Source: RH-AL1 sp965277355
GTDB taxonomy: Bacteria; Pseudomonadota; Alphaproteobacteria; Rhizobiales; Beijerinckiaceae
DNA length: 64,000 bases
Assembly: GCA_965277355.1 (NCBI GenBank)
Contig: CBDICN010000002.1
Coordinates: 992,001-1,056,000 of the forward strand
Direction of reading: 5' to 3'
The notes under the pieces were generated by a model. That model searched no databases. It had not been told where the DNA came from and saw nothing but the letters and a program-made list of their open reading frames with translations. The translations under genes were made by a program, and so were the position numbers. This document shows positions 7,474 through 15,988 of this stretch, piece after piece (position 1 is the stretch's first letter; every line of letters begins with the position of its first letter).

Positions 7474-8178
7474 TCAGCAAGCCGTCGTGTTTGCCTGGAA
7501 CGGCTCGTTCCTGAAGGCGGCGGTCGATTGGATGATGTAGCTGGCCGTGCCGTTGAAGTTAGTCGCGAAGGCTTTCCAGAACGGGCTAAAGACGGGCATC
7601 GCGTAAAGAATTTGCACGAAGACATAGCTTCCGTCCGTCCCGATGCAGTAGCTCGTCTGGGAGTTGTTGAGGGCCGGACGTGTCAAGCCCGTTTGCGTTG
7701 TGTTCAGCAGGCTATAGAAGCCGTTTGGAGCGACGTCTTCGCTGACCTTTTGGACATTGGTGATGAGGTTGGCGCAGGACAGATGCGCCGATGATATCGC
7801 GGGGCAAAGCACGTTCGACCGGAATTGCGTGGCGGTGAGACCCTGACCCGAAACGTTGCCTGTGAGAATTTGTCGGGAGGCCGTCCACGTCGCGCGTTCA
7901 ACGCCGGCCGAGTCGTAGAAATAGAGCCCGGCCTGCATCGCCTCGGTGAGGAGTTCCAGGCTGACGAGCGCGATCAGGGCGAACTCGACCGCGGCGGAAC
8001 CTGAACGGTGACGACGGAAGCGCCGCAGGGTCCGCTTGGCGGCTAAAGGCAAGCCGATGCACGGGGCAGCGACCGGGCCGACCTCGGTCGAGCCGTCGCG
8101 CCTCGACAGGAATTTCTGCACGGACCTTGCTCGGTTGACGATCATCGCGGCCACTGACCGGACCTCGAGGGTCCGCAT
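7474..8178 (-). CDS. TadE-like pilus assembly protein (operon leader)
   Basis: TadE-type sequence SGSAAVEFALIALVSLELLTEAMQAGLYFYD appears about 60 residues into the longest frame, followed by a Cys-containing periplasmic part. TadE proteins normally have only 10-25 residues before this segment, so the true start may be ATG 8145 or a TTG near 8050 rather than ATG 8178; no strong ribosome-binding site singles one out. First gene of the Tad-like operon running to 5034. Confidence 0.78.
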   Translation of the reverse strand: MRTLEVRSVAAMIVNRARSVQKFLSRRDGSTEVGPVAAPCIGLPLAAKRTLRRFRRHRSGSAAVEFALIALVSLELLTEAMQAGLYFYDSAGVERATWTASRQILTGNVSGQGLTATQFRSNVLCPAISSAHLSCANLITNVQKVSEDVAPNGFYSLLNTTQTGLTRPALNNSQTSYCIGTDGSYVFVQILYAMPVFSPFWKAFATNFNGTASYIIQSTAAFRNEPFQANTTAC

Positions 8179-8464
8179 GACGCTAGAGCTAGCGGCAGCG
8201 CGTTAATTGCGGGATAAAATGTCCGCTCGTTTCGGCGCGACAGCCCACCCTCCCTGGCAATGCCGTCAAGGAAGTATGAACGGTTGAGCGGGCGCCTCGG
8301 AAAGCTGGCTCCGATCTCCGTCAACCCGGCATCGCACCGCCGCGCGCGGCGACGATGTGCGACGCCCGCCAAGCCTCGCAGCGTCGGGCTTGACGCCGGC
8401 GCGGACGGGGTGAGATCCGTTGCTGTGCCGACCGCGTGCTTGGGGCTTTGGGCTTCCGCCGAAA

Positions 8465-8488
8465 ATGACGCATGACGCCTGACGCGTC
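8465..8488. repeat. TGACGC repeat, copy upstream of brnTA
   Basis: ATGACGCATGACGC directly followed by CTGACGCGTC. The same two blocks recur at 9310-9336 with a three-base spacer, so the pair brackets brnT-brnA in direct orientation. Confidence 0.75.
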
Positions 8489-8624
8489 CTCCTCCGCTTC
8501 GCGGGTGCGGATCTCGATCTCTGGCGCCGGATCGGAGGGTGTGGTGTCGTGAGGGCGTTCGCCCTGGCGCATGGATCAAGCCGATCGATGCGTCCATGCT
8601 TTTACTCGCCCTGCTGTTCCAGGG

Positions 8625-8654
8625 TTGGCGCCGCCCTATTTTCGGGTGTACATT
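8625..8654 (+). promoter_or_regulatory. Candidate promoter of brnTA
   Basis: TTGGCG (8625-8630), an 18-base spacer, then TACATT (8649-8654), followed closely by ATG 8662. The transcript would have almost no leader. Moderate match only. Confidence 0.35.
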
Positions 8655-8661
8655 AATTCTC

Positions 8662-8934
8662 ATGCTGATGAGGTGGGACGAGCTGAAGCGCCAACGAAAC
8701 CTTCAGGACCATCGGATGGACTTCGCCGACGCCCGCGATCGTTTCGATTGGGAAACGGCTCTCATTCTGTCGACCTACCCGAGCCGACTTGGTGGCAAGC
8801 GCCTCGTGGCGATCGGCTTCCTGGATGGGGCAATGGTGACGCTGGTTTTTTCGCGTCTCGGCACCGAGGCTGTCTCGGCCATCAGCCTGCGCACGGCGAG
8901 CAACAAGGAGCGGAGGCGATATGAGCAACGCTAA
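8662..8934 (+). CDS. brnT: BrnT-family ribonuclease toxin
   Basis: About 90 residues, the normal size for BrnT (RelE-like fold, mRNA endoribonuclease of type II modules). Family landmarks: WDELKRQRNLQDHRMDFADA near the N-terminus, GFLDGAMVTLVFS in the middle, and the terminal RTASNKERRRYEQR matching the usual RxAxxxERRxYE ending. ATG 8662 or 8668 are both possible; longer upstream extensions do not resemble the family. The 3' end overlaps brnA by 14 bases, as is usual for the pair. Confidence 0.88.
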   Translation: MLMRWDELKRQRNLQDHRMDFADARDRFDWETALILSTYPSRLGGKRLVAIGFLDGAMVTLVFSRLGTEAVSAISLRTASNKERRRYEQR

Positions 8935-9256
8935 GTCGATTCCCATGCTGACCGACGAGGAGGAGGCGCGCCTGCAAGAGCGGATCGCAAAGGACCCCGA
9001 AAACCCTGAATTGACCGACGAGGAGCTGGCGGCGATGCGCCCGGCCGCCGAGGCGCTGCCGCCCCGGCTCTATTCCGCCCTCACGCGCCCACGCGGCCGG
9101 CCGAAGGCGGCGGTGACGAAGGTCCCGGTCAAGCTGCGCCTGGACCCTGGTGTGGTCGAGGCGTTCAAGGCGACCGGCGCGGGATGGCAGACGGCGATGA
9201 ACGCCGCGCTCGCCGCGGCGGCGAAGCGGATCGGAAAGCGCCGGCCGGGGCAATGA
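8921..9256 (+). CDS. brnA: BrnA-family antitoxin
   Basis: 111-residue partner of BrnT. The N-terminal half is acidic and probably binds the toxin (LTDEEEARLQERIAKDPENPELTDEELAAMRPA). The C-terminal part has the ribbon-helix-helix-like segment KVPVKLRLDPGVVEAFKATGAGWQTAMNAAL, the usual DNA-binding domain that autoregulates the operon. Starts inside the brnT 3' end. Confidence 0.88.
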   Translation: MSNAKSIPMLTDEEEARLQERIAKDPENPELTDEELAAMRPAAEALPPRLYSALTRPRGRPKAAVTKVPVKLRLDPGVVEAFKATGAGWQTAMNAALAAAAKRIGKRRPGQ

Positions 9257-9309
9257 TCGACGCGCATCCTTAGCGTTCGTCGCGCGCAATACGCCGGTCG
9301 CGAAACTGG

Positions 9310-9336
9310 ATGACGCATGACGCAGGCTGACGCGTC
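9310..9336. repeat. TGACGC repeat, copy downstream of brnTA
   Basis: ATGACGCATGACGC, a three-base spacer, CTGACGCGTC; the terminal part forms the palindrome TGACGCGTCA (9328-9337). Near-identical to 8465-8488. Confidence 0.75.
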
Positions 9337-9465
9337 ATTGTCGCCGCGGAAAGAACGAGAGTTCCATGATGTCGACGCGAAGACCACGAGACGCGTTGGA
9401 GCGCCGTTCTCGCGAGTTCCCGGTGCGGTCGGTCAAGGTCGCTTCGCTGCCGACGGCCTCGTGCC

Positions 9466-9771
9466 CTACGCGGGCTCGGGATCGACTTGCTTGGCGCGGA
9501 CGTCGAGGCGCAGGTCCATCGCATCCATGATCTTGAACAACGTCGTCAGCTCCGGACTGCCCTCGGCGGAGAGCGAGCGATGAAGGTTCTCCGGCGACAG
9601 GCCGGCGCGTTGCGCGATCACCGTCATTCCCTTGGCGCGCGCGATCTCGCCCAGCGCGTCGGTCAAAAGGACGGAATCGTTCTCCTCCAGCACTGCCCGG
9701 AGCAATCCGACCACCGCTTCGGGAGTTTCAAGGTAATCGGCCAAGTCCCATACGGTGGTCTTCAAAGGCAT
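9466..9771 (-). CDS. Addiction-module antidote protein (HigA-like)
   Basis: 101 aa, matching the antidote family paired with short RelE/HigB-type killer proteins. N-terminal LADYLETPEAVVGLLRAVLEE is followed by an HTH (MTVIAQRAGLSPENLHRSLSAEGSPELTTLFKIMDAM). ATG 9771 lies two bases after the toxin stop, so the order is toxin then antitoxin with tight coupling. It should bind the toxin and repress the operon. Confidence 0.87.
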   Translation of the reverse strand: MPLKTTVWDLADYLETPEAVVGLLRAVLEENDSVLLTDALGEIARAKGMTVIAQRAGLSPENLHRSLSAEGSPELTTLFKIMDAMDLRLDVRAKQVDPEPA

Positions 9772-9773
9772 GA

Positions 9774-10064
9774 TCAGTTCTCCGCTTGCGCCGCGAGCGC
9801 CAACGCTCGCTTGACGTCCCTGCCCTGGTCCGCCTTGTCGCCGCCAAAGAGCACGATCCAAGCGTCGCCTCGGCGGATGTAGTAGACTCGGTAACCTGGC
9901 CCATGATGGATGCGCAACTCGCTGATGCCGCCACCGACCGCCGCCGTGTCTCCTGTATTGCCGCGCATGAGGCGCAGGAGCCGCACATTGATCTTGTCCT
10001 TGGCCGTCTGGTCCCGAAGGCCGCGAAACCACGCCGCGAACGCGTCCGTCTGGCGAACGTCCAT
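9774..10064 (-). CDS. Addiction-module killer protein (RelE/HigB superfamily)
   Basis: About 96 aa with family landmarks FAAWFRGLRDQTAKDKINVRLLRL, SELRIHHGPGYRVYYIRRGD and IVLFGGDKADQGRDVKRALALA (the KxxQxxDIxxA-like end). Such proteins are ribosome-dependent mRNA interferases. ATG 10064 gives the normal length; an in-frame TTG at 10088 is an alternative. Unlike the 4.4 kb toxin, the frame is intact. Confidence 0.87.
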   Translation of the reverse strand: MDVRQTDAFAAWFRGLRDQTAKDKINVRLLRLMRGNTGDTAAVGGGISELRIHHGPGYRVYYIRRGDAWIVLFGGDKADQGRDVKRALALAAQAEN

Positions 10065-10138
10065 GCAGGTTTGTAGCCTTCGGCCCAAGGAAGAGCAATT
10101 TCCGGGTTCACCCTCGGCGCTTCAGACCCATAGACCGC

Positions 10139-11173
10139 TCACGCCTCCTTCCGCTTCGGCGCGATCAGCTTGCGGTTGACCAGCGCCTCGGCGATCTGCA
10201 CCGCGTTCAGCGCCGCCCCCTTGCGCAGGTTGTCGGCGACGATCCACAGGATCAGGCCGTTGTCGACGGTCGGGTCCTCGCGGATGCGCGAGATGTAGGT
10301 CGCGTCCTCGCCCGCCGCCTCGTGCGGGGTGATGGAGCCGCCCTTCTCGCGCTTGTCGATCACCAGGCACCCGGGTGCCTCGCGGAGGATGTGGCGCGCC
10401 TCGTCGGCGGAGATCGGGTTCGCGAACTCGATCGCGACCGCCTCGGAATGGCCGATGAACACCGGCACGCGGACGCAGGTCGCGACGAGCTTGATCTTGG
10501 GGTCGAGGATCTTCTTCGTCTCGACGACCATCTTCCATTCCTCCTTGGTGAAGCCGTCCTCCATGAAGTCGTCGATCTCGGGAATGACGTTGAAGGCGAT
10601 GCGCTTCGAGAACTTGGCCGTCTGCACCGGGTCCGACACGAAGATCGCGCGGGTCTGCGCGAACAGCTCGTCCATCGCCTCCTTCCCGGCGCCCGAAACC
10701 GACTGGTAGGTCGAGACCACGACGCGCGTGATCCTGGCTTGGTCGTGGAGCGGCTTCAGCGCCACGACGAGCTGCGCGGTGGAGCAGTTCGGGTTGGCGA
10801 TGATGTTCTTCTTGCCGAAGCCGGCGAGCGCATCGGCGTTCACCTCCGGCACCACCAGCGGCACGTCGGGGTCCATCCGCCAGACCGACGAGTTGTCGAT
10901 GACCACCGCGCCCGCCGCCGCGATCTTGGGCGACCATTGCTTCGACACCGCGCCGCCCGCCGACATCAGACAGATGTCGGTGCCGGCGAAGTCGTAGTTG
11001 TCGAGCACCTTGCACTTCAGGGTCTTGTCGCCGAAGGAAACCTCGGTGTTGATCGAGCGCGGCGAGGCCAGCGCCACCAGCGCGTCGGCCGGAAAGCGGC
11101 GCTCGGCCAGGATGTCGAGCATTTCGCGGCCCACGTTGCCCGTGGCGCCGACGACGGCGACCTTGAAACCCAT
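10139..11173 (-). CDS. asd: Aspartate-semialdehyde dehydrogenase
   Basis: 344 aa enzyme reducing aspartyl phosphate to aspartate semialdehyde with NADPH, in the lysine/DAP, threonine and methionine pathway. N-terminal Rossmann motif GATGNVGREM; catalytic cysteine in NPNCSTAQLV; later GHSEAVAIEF region with the active-site His. ATG 11173 is chosen over the longer frame because GGAGAA lies about five bases upstream and homologues begin MGFKVAVVGATG. Cytoplasmic; transcribed alone on the minus strand. Confidence 0.96.
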   Translation of the reverse strand: MGFKVAVVGATGNVGREMLDILAERRFPADALVALASPRSINTEVSFGDKTLKCKVLDNYDFAGTDICLMSAGGAVSKQWSPKIAAAGAVVIDNSSVWRMDPDVPLVVPEVNADALAGFGKKNIIANPNCSTAQLVVALKPLHDQARITRVVVSTYQSVSGAGKEAMDELFAQTRAIFVSDPVQTAKFSKRIAFNVIPEIDDFMEDGFTKEEWKMVVETKKILDPKIKLVATCVRVPVFIGHSEAVAIEFANPISADEARHILREAPGCLVIDKREKGGSITPHEAAGEDATYISRIREDPTVDNGLILWIVADNLRKGAALNAVQIAEALVNRKLIAPKRKEA

Positions 11174-11524
11174 CGTGTTCTCCGAGAAGGGCGCGGGCGC
11201 GCGGGCGAGCCCGGTGCAAGCGAGCCGGCGCGGCCGGCCGGCATCGAGACGGTTTTGACGCTGCCCCACGTCCTAGCGCGCCGGGAAGGATCGACTCAAG
11301 CCCTCACGCGCGGGATCGCCAACGGCCCTGCCGTCCCTTGCCGGTTCTGGGCAGGTCCCGCGCGCCGGGTTTGAACGACGTCTCCGCCGCCACGACACGC
11401 AGCTCCGCAAAACGGCAACAGTCCGCAACAAACCGTGGCGCCGTTAAGGAAATGTTGCGGCGAGTCCGGGAGCTTGAACTAAGCATGGCGTTCGGCGTTT
11501 TGCTTGCTCAGGGGGATCAAACAC
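11174..11524. other. Divergent intergenic region between asd and a secreted-protein gene
   Basis: About 350 bases with the upstream regions of both genes. No clear consensus promoter or RNA structure was recognised; open frames crossing it look like noise. Confidence 0.4.
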
Positions 11525-12022
11525 ATGCGTCTCATCGCGTCTCTTCTTCTGGCCGGCATCGCCGTCGTCGCGGCCACGTCGGACGGTTCGGCCCAGGTCC
11601 GGCGCCACAAGGTCGTGCGCGGACCGTCCCGCGTCGTCGCCGCGTCGTCGGGCATCGAGTCGCTGCCGCTCACCGTCAACCGCCGCAGCTGGCTCGATCC
11701 CGGGCCGGTGGCGTCGCAGGGCACCGGCACGGCGTACGTCGCGGCGAGCACCCAGTTCGCGCGGACGCAGGACCGGATCTTCAGCCCCGACAAGTTCGGC
11801 AACGACGTGATCATCGGCCAGCCTTACGTGCCCGGGCGCACCGTCCCCGTCGCCGAATTCAGCACCTATCCCAACGGCACAGCCACCGTCGACAACCTGA
11901 TCGGGCCGCAGAATTATTATTTCAACCCGGCCGGCCCGGGCGTCGCGACCGACTACTCGTTCCAGGAGAACGCCGGCCGCGGCTCCGCCCCAACGTCGAC
12001 GATCCCGACGACGATCCCCTAG
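11525..12022 (+). CDS. Hypothetical secreted protein
   Basis: 165 aa with a clear Sec signal peptide (MRLIASLLLAGIAVVAATSDGSAQ, probable cleavage after SAQ). The mature part is rich in Gly/Pro/Thr/Asn and aromatic residues, with phrases such as GNDVIIGQPYVPGRTVPVAEF and NLIGPQNYYFNPAGPGV. No catalytic motif or family is recognised. ATG 11525 follows GGGGGATC. It ends 41 bases before the glycosyltransferase gene, so the two may share a transcript. Confidence 0.72.
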   Translation: MRLIASLLLAGIAVVAATSDGSAQVRRHKVVRGPSRVVAASSGIESLPLTVNRRSWLDPGPVASQGTGTAYVAASTQFARTQDRIFSPDKFGNDVIIGQPYVPGRTVPVAEFSTYPNGTATVDNLIGPQNYYFNPAGPGVATDYSFQENAGRGSAPTSTIPTTIP

Positions 12023-12063
12023 AACTTGGTGTCTCGGAACCCGAGGATTTGTTACAGGGCGCC

Positions 12064-13341
12064 ATGCGGCGCCCTGTTTGCTATGATGTCACCCGCCTGC
12101 TCACGCGCGTTCTCAACGCCACGCCGAACGGCATCGACCGGGTCGACTACGCCCTGGCCGAGCATTTCCTCGCCGGCGACCCGGTGGTCACGTTCGGCTC
12201 GACGGCGACCGGCGTCGGCGCCCGGCTCATGGCGGGACCGGCCGCGGCCGAGGCCATCGCCGGGATCGCGGCGCATTGGGGCGAGCGCGGCCGCGACGTC
12301 GCGACGGACCCGGCGTATCGGCGTGTCGTCGCGCGGCTGAAAGGGGACGCCGGCGAGCCCCTGCCCGCGCCCCGCCGCAAGCGCACCCTGCCGATCGATA
12401 TCGGCGGCGTCGCCTCCTGGAGCCGACGCCACGGGCTTCCTATCGCGAGGACGCCGCGCGCCGATCTTCCGCGAAACAGCGTCTACATCAACGCGAGCCA
12501 GTTCCCGCTCTGGGTGGCGTCGTCCTTCGCCTGGCTCGAGGAGCGGCGCGACGTCAAGGCCGCCTTCTTCATCCACGATCTCCTGCCGGTGCTGATGCCG
12601 GAGTACTTTCGTGCCGCCGAACGCCCGCGGCATCTTAAGCGGCTCGAGAATTTCGCCCGCTTCGGCGCCGCGGCGATCGTCACCACGCGGACCGTGGCGG
12701 CGGATCTCGAAGCCCATCTCGCCACGCTCGGGAGCAAGGACGTGGCGATGTTCGTCGCCCCGACGCCGATCTCATCGACCTTCGCGACTCCGCGCGAGAT
12801 CGAACCGGCGCTCGCAGGGGTGCCGTTCTTCGTGCTGTGCTCGACGCTCGAGCCGCGCAAGAACCACCTCATGATCCTCGCCGTATGGCGCGAGCTGGTG
12901 GCCCGGCTCGGCCGATCGGCGCCCAAGCTCGTCCTCGTCGGCACGCGAGGGTGGCACTATGATCCCATCATCGACCTAATCGAGCGATCTCCCGCCCTGC
13001 GCACGCACGTCGTCGAGATCGGTGGCCTGTCCACGCCCGGCCTTAAGCGGCTCATCGACAATGCCTGCGCCGTGCTGATGCCGAGCTTCGGCGAAGGCTA
13101 CGGCCTGCCGGTTCACGAGGCGCTCGTCGCCGGAGCGCCGGTGGTCGCGTCGAACGTGGCGGCGTTCCGGGAGATCGACGCGCCGGGCTTGACCCTTCTT
13201 TCGCCGCTCGACGGAGAGGCTTGGCTGGAGACGATCGCGGCCCTCGCGGATCAGGAGCGGCGCGACGCGACATCCCGCGTTCTGCCGGAGGGCTGGTCCG
13301 ACTATTTCGTCGCGCTCGACAGGTTCATCGAGGCCCTGTGA
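12064..13341 (+). CDS. GT4-family glycosyltransferase
   Basis: 425 aa GT-B glycosyltransferase. The C-terminal half contains the GT4 core: CSTLEPRKNH (donor-side loop), LVLVGTRGW, and FGEGYGLPVHEALVAGAPVVAS near residues 342-363, the E-x7-E nucleotide-sugar motif. The N-terminal half is the variable acceptor domain. Sugar and acceptor are unknown. Its 3' end abuts the convergent CDP-alcohol phosphotransferase gene with no gap, and the alpha-oxoamine synthase and polyketide synthase follow, so a role in glycosylating a lipid or capsule precursor is an inference from context. Confidence 0.86.
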   Translation: MRRPVCYDVTRLLTRVLNATPNGIDRVDYALAEHFLAGDPVVTFGSTATGVGARLMAGPAAAEAIAGIAAHWGERGRDVATDPAYRRVVARLKGDAGEPLPAPRRKRTLPIDIGGVASWSRRHGLPIARTPRADLPRNSVYINASQFPLWVASSFAWLEERRDVKAAFFIHDLLPVLMPEYFRAAERPRHLKRLENFARFGAAAIVTTRTVAADLEAHLATLGSKDVAMFVAPTPISSTFATPREIEPALAGVPFFVLCSTLEPRKNHLMILAVWRELVARLGRSAPKLVLVGTRGWHYDPIIDLIERSPALRTHVVEIGGLSTPGLKRLIDNACAVLMPSFGEGYGLPVHEALVAGAPVVASNVAAFREIDAPGLTLLSPLDGEAWLETIAALADQERRDATSRVLPEGWSDYFVALDRFIEAL

Positions 13342-14040
13342 TCAGACGCCGTTGCGCGCCGGATCGCGCAGTTCACGGATGCCGGCCGCCATTCGGACGA
13401 GGAACACCGACAAGAACGCCGCGCCGGCGAAGATCAGGACGGCGTCGTACCAGGAGAAGAACACGCCTCCGATCGTGAAGCCGACACGCCCGAAGAAGAA
13501 CATCGCAGTGGTGATCAGGACGAGGCAGATGCGCAACTCCGTCGGTCCGAAGCCGAGGAAGGAGAGTTGGAGGACGCCCGACAGGTGGTTCTTGATGAAC
13601 ACGTACATGCAGAGGAGGTAGTAGCCGAGCAGCGCGAATAGCGCCGTGTCCATCCGCACGTCGAGCGAGAACCCGAGACCGCTCATGAGCAGGAGGTTGG
13701 TGACGGCGTCGACGGTATGATCGACGAAATAGCCGTAGATCGGTCGTTCGATGTGCCTGTAGCGCGCCACGCTGCCGTCCAGCGAGTCGCCGAACCAGTG
13801 GATGACGTACCCCAGCGAGGCGAGCCAAAGGAAGGCGGGATCGGTGCGGCTGGCGATGTAGCTCACGAAGGTCAACGCGGCACCGGCAACGCCGAAGATC
13901 GTAAGGCCGTCGGGCGTCACCCGATCCGGCAGTCGCGCGCAGAGCCAGTTGAGCAACTGCCGCTCCTTGCGCGCCACCATGTTGGCCTGGATGCGGGTGA
14001 TGCGGAAGCCGCCGTTCCGCGCTCCGGTTTTCTCGTCCAT
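13342..14040 (-). CDS. CDP-alcohol phosphatidyltransferase family protein
   Basis: 232 aa integral membrane enzyme. The diagnostic motif is present: D85-x2-D88-G89-x2-A92-R93-x9-G103-x3-D107-x3-D111, which binds the CDP-alcohol and two metal ions. There are about six hydrophobic segments. Family members transfer a phospho-alcohol from CDP-alcohol to a second alcohol (PgsA, PssA, phosphatidylinositol-phosphate synthase). The substrate is not evident. ATG 14040 is chosen; the longer frame adds a Ser/Pro-rich stretch unlike the family. It is divergent from the alpha-oxoamine synthase gene and may add a head group to that pathway's lipid. Confidence 0.85.
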   Translation of the reverse strand: MDEKTGARNGGFRITRIQANMVARKERQLLNWLCARLPDRVTPDGLTIFGVAGAALTFVSYIASRTDPAFLWLASLGYVIHWFGDSLDGSVARYRHIERPIYGYFVDHTVDAVTNLLLMSGLGFSLDVRMDTALFALLGYYLLCMYVFIKNHLSGVLQLSFLGFGPTELRICLVLITTAMFFFGRVGFTIGGVFFSWYDAVLIFAGAAFLSVFLVRMAAGIRELRDPARNGV

Positions 14041-14443
14041 ACGATCCTCGTCGGAGCCGGAGTTGGGCTTGGCTTTGAGACCAAAGCTTGCGGCGGGTTT
14101 ACCGGACCCGGCCGACGGCGTCACGCCCCTCAACCGGTTCGATCCGACGGGCATCGGCAGATCGTCAAGGAAAACACCCTCTCAGTTTGATGACGCCAGC
14201 TGTATCGAGCTGCGCTGCTTGGATCGCCTGTACGCGAGCCGACAAATAAGGCAGCGCGCCGCAAATGAGCCGGCCGGTGTTGCCGAAAAGTCATCGTTGA
14301 TTAGGAGCTCTTTGGTTAGGGTGACTTATCGGGTCAGGCGTTCTTTGTACGGCATCGTTCTTGCCGGCAAGCGGAACATGAAGCTTGAGGTTCCGCGTTC
14401 GCGGTCGTTAGCGCGTTCGTTATTCGCGTGGAGAGCGGGTCGT
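14041..14443. other. Divergent region upstream of the phosphotransferase and the oxoamine synthase
   Basis: About 400 bases, visibly less GC-rich than its surroundings, between two divergent genes, so it must hold both promoters. No consensus pair could be assigned with confidence. Confidence 0.45.
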
Positions 14444-15802
14444 ATGAAACGAAGCACGGCTGATCTCGGGCTCGACAGACGCGGCGCTCTGCAAGATATC
14501 GTGGCGCGAAGGATGGACGCCGAGCGCAACATCGTCCGCCCGACGGAACGCGAACTCAACCCGTTCAGCCAGAATACCGATTTCTCGACGCTGCCCGGCA
14601 TGCAGGAGCTGAAGTTGCAGCGCTCGGCCGCCGACGTGATCGGTCTTGCCAACCCGTTCTTCCGCGTCCACGAGGTCCGCGCCGGCGCGACGACGCAGAT
14701 CGGCGGCCGCTCGTTCACCAACTTCTCGTCCTACGACTACCTCGGTCTGAACGGCCACCCCGAGGTTCAGGCGGCGGCCTGCGCGGCGATCGAGGGGTTT
14801 GGAACCTCGTGCTCGGCCAGCCGACTCGTTGCCGGCGAGCGTCCGCTCCATCGCGACCTCGAACGCGCGATCGCCGAGCACTATCAGCAGAAGGACGCGG
14901 TCGTCTTCGTGAGCGGCCACGCCACCAACGTGACGGTGATCGGCGCCCTGCTCGGCCCGAAGGACCTGGTGATCCACGACGCGCTCGCCCACAACAGCAT
15001 CGTACTGGGCGCGACGCTGTCGGGCGCGGCGCGACGCTCCTTCCCGCACAACGACACCGAGGCGCTCGATCGCATCCTCTCCTCCGCCCGTGCCCAATAT
15101 GAGCGCGTGCTGATCGTGGCCGAGGGCCTCTACAGCATGGACGGCGATTGCGCCGATCTTCCGGCCTTGGTCGAGATCAAGTCGCGCCATGGCGCCTGGC
15201 TGATGATCGACGAAGCGCATGGCCTCGGCGTTCTCGGGGCGAAGGGCAAGGGCGCCTTCGAGCATGCCGGCATCAAGCCCAAGGACGTCGACATCTGGAT
15301 GGGCACGATGTCGAAGACGCTGTCGGGCTGCGGTGGCTATATCGCCGGCTGCCAAATGCTCGTCGAATATCTCAAATGCATGTCGGGCGGCTTCGTCTAC
15401 AGCGTCGGACTGCCGCCGCCGATGGCCGCGGCCTCGCTCACCGCGCTCGATCTCATGACGCGCGAGTCGGATCGTGTCACCAAGCTTCAGCGCAACAGCG
15501 CCCTGTTCTGGACGCAGGCCAAGGCCCGCAAATTGGACGTCGGGTCAAGCGACGGGCACGCGATCATCCCGGTGGTCGTGCAAAGTTCGTTGGCCGCCGT
15601 GACGCTCAGCCAGAAGCTGTTCGAGCGCGGCATCAACGTTCAGCCGATCATCCATCCGGCCGTGCCGGAACGCCTCGCCCGACTGCGCTTCTTCCTGTCC
15701 TCGGACCATACCGCCGACCAGATCGTCTCGACGGTCCAGACCGTCGCCGAGTGCCTCGGCACAGCGGGCGCCGCGACGCCGGGTCTCACGCTTACGACTT
15801 AG
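14444..15802 (+). CDS. Alpha-oxoamine synthase (RkpG-like; SPT/AONS/KBL family)
   Basis: 452 aa PLP enzyme that decarboxylatively condenses an amino acid with an acyl thioester. Seen: SGHATNVTVIGALLG, DEAHGLGVLG (PLP-contacting Asp and His), and the Schiff-base lysine K291 in TMSKTLSGCGGY. An N-terminal extension of about 60 residues precedes the catalytic fold. Relatives are serine palmitoyltransferase, BioF, KBL and RkpG of the Sinorhizobium capsule locus. It sits directly before a type I polyketide synthase that has no thioesterase, so the likely acyl donor is that enzyme's ACP. Start ATG 14444 has GAGAG upstream; ATG 14379 and 14512 are alternatives. Confidence 0.88.
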   Translation: MKRSTADLGLDRRGALQDIVARRMDAERNIVRPTERELNPFSQNTDFSTLPGMQELKLQRSAADVIGLANPFFRVHEVRAGATTQIGGRSFTNFSSYDYLGLNGHPEVQAAACAAIEGFGTSCSASRLVAGERPLHRDLERAIAEHYQQKDAVVFVSGHATNVTVIGALLGPKDLVIHDALAHNSIVLGATLSGAARRSFPHNDTEALDRILSSARAQYERVLIVAEGLYSMDGDCADLPALVEIKSRHGAWLMIDEAHGLGVLGAKGKGAFEHAGIKPKDVDIWMGTMSKTLSGCGGYIAGCQMLVEYLKCMSGGFVYSVGLPPPMAAASLTALDLMTRESDRVTKLQRNSALFWTQAKARKLDVGSSDGHAIIPVVVQSSLAAVTLSQKLFERGINVQPIIHPAVPERLARLRFFLSSDHTADQIVSTVQTVAECLGTAGAATPGLTLTT

Positions 15803-15988
15803 CGGTCGTGCCCCGTCCTCTGCCAGGGCGCGACATGGGCGCTGTGGCCTGCGCGGCTTGACAAACACGTCGAGCGGAGCGGAAAGCTGACGCTCAAATC
15901 GATTGCCTTGCCACGGTCGTTGGGCACACAAAGGCCATCCATGCGCTCCAAGACGACATTCGGACCGACGATTTCTTCGGAAGAACGA

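Larger units (their letters stand above)
8179..8661. other. Intergenic region between the Tad operon and brnT
   Basis: About 480 bases upstream of both the Tad operon and brnT. I find one copy of a TGACGC-rich repeat (8465-8488) and a candidate brnT promoter (8625-8654). Open frames here on either strand look like noise: Arg/Pro/Ser-rich with no motifs. Confidence 0.5.
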
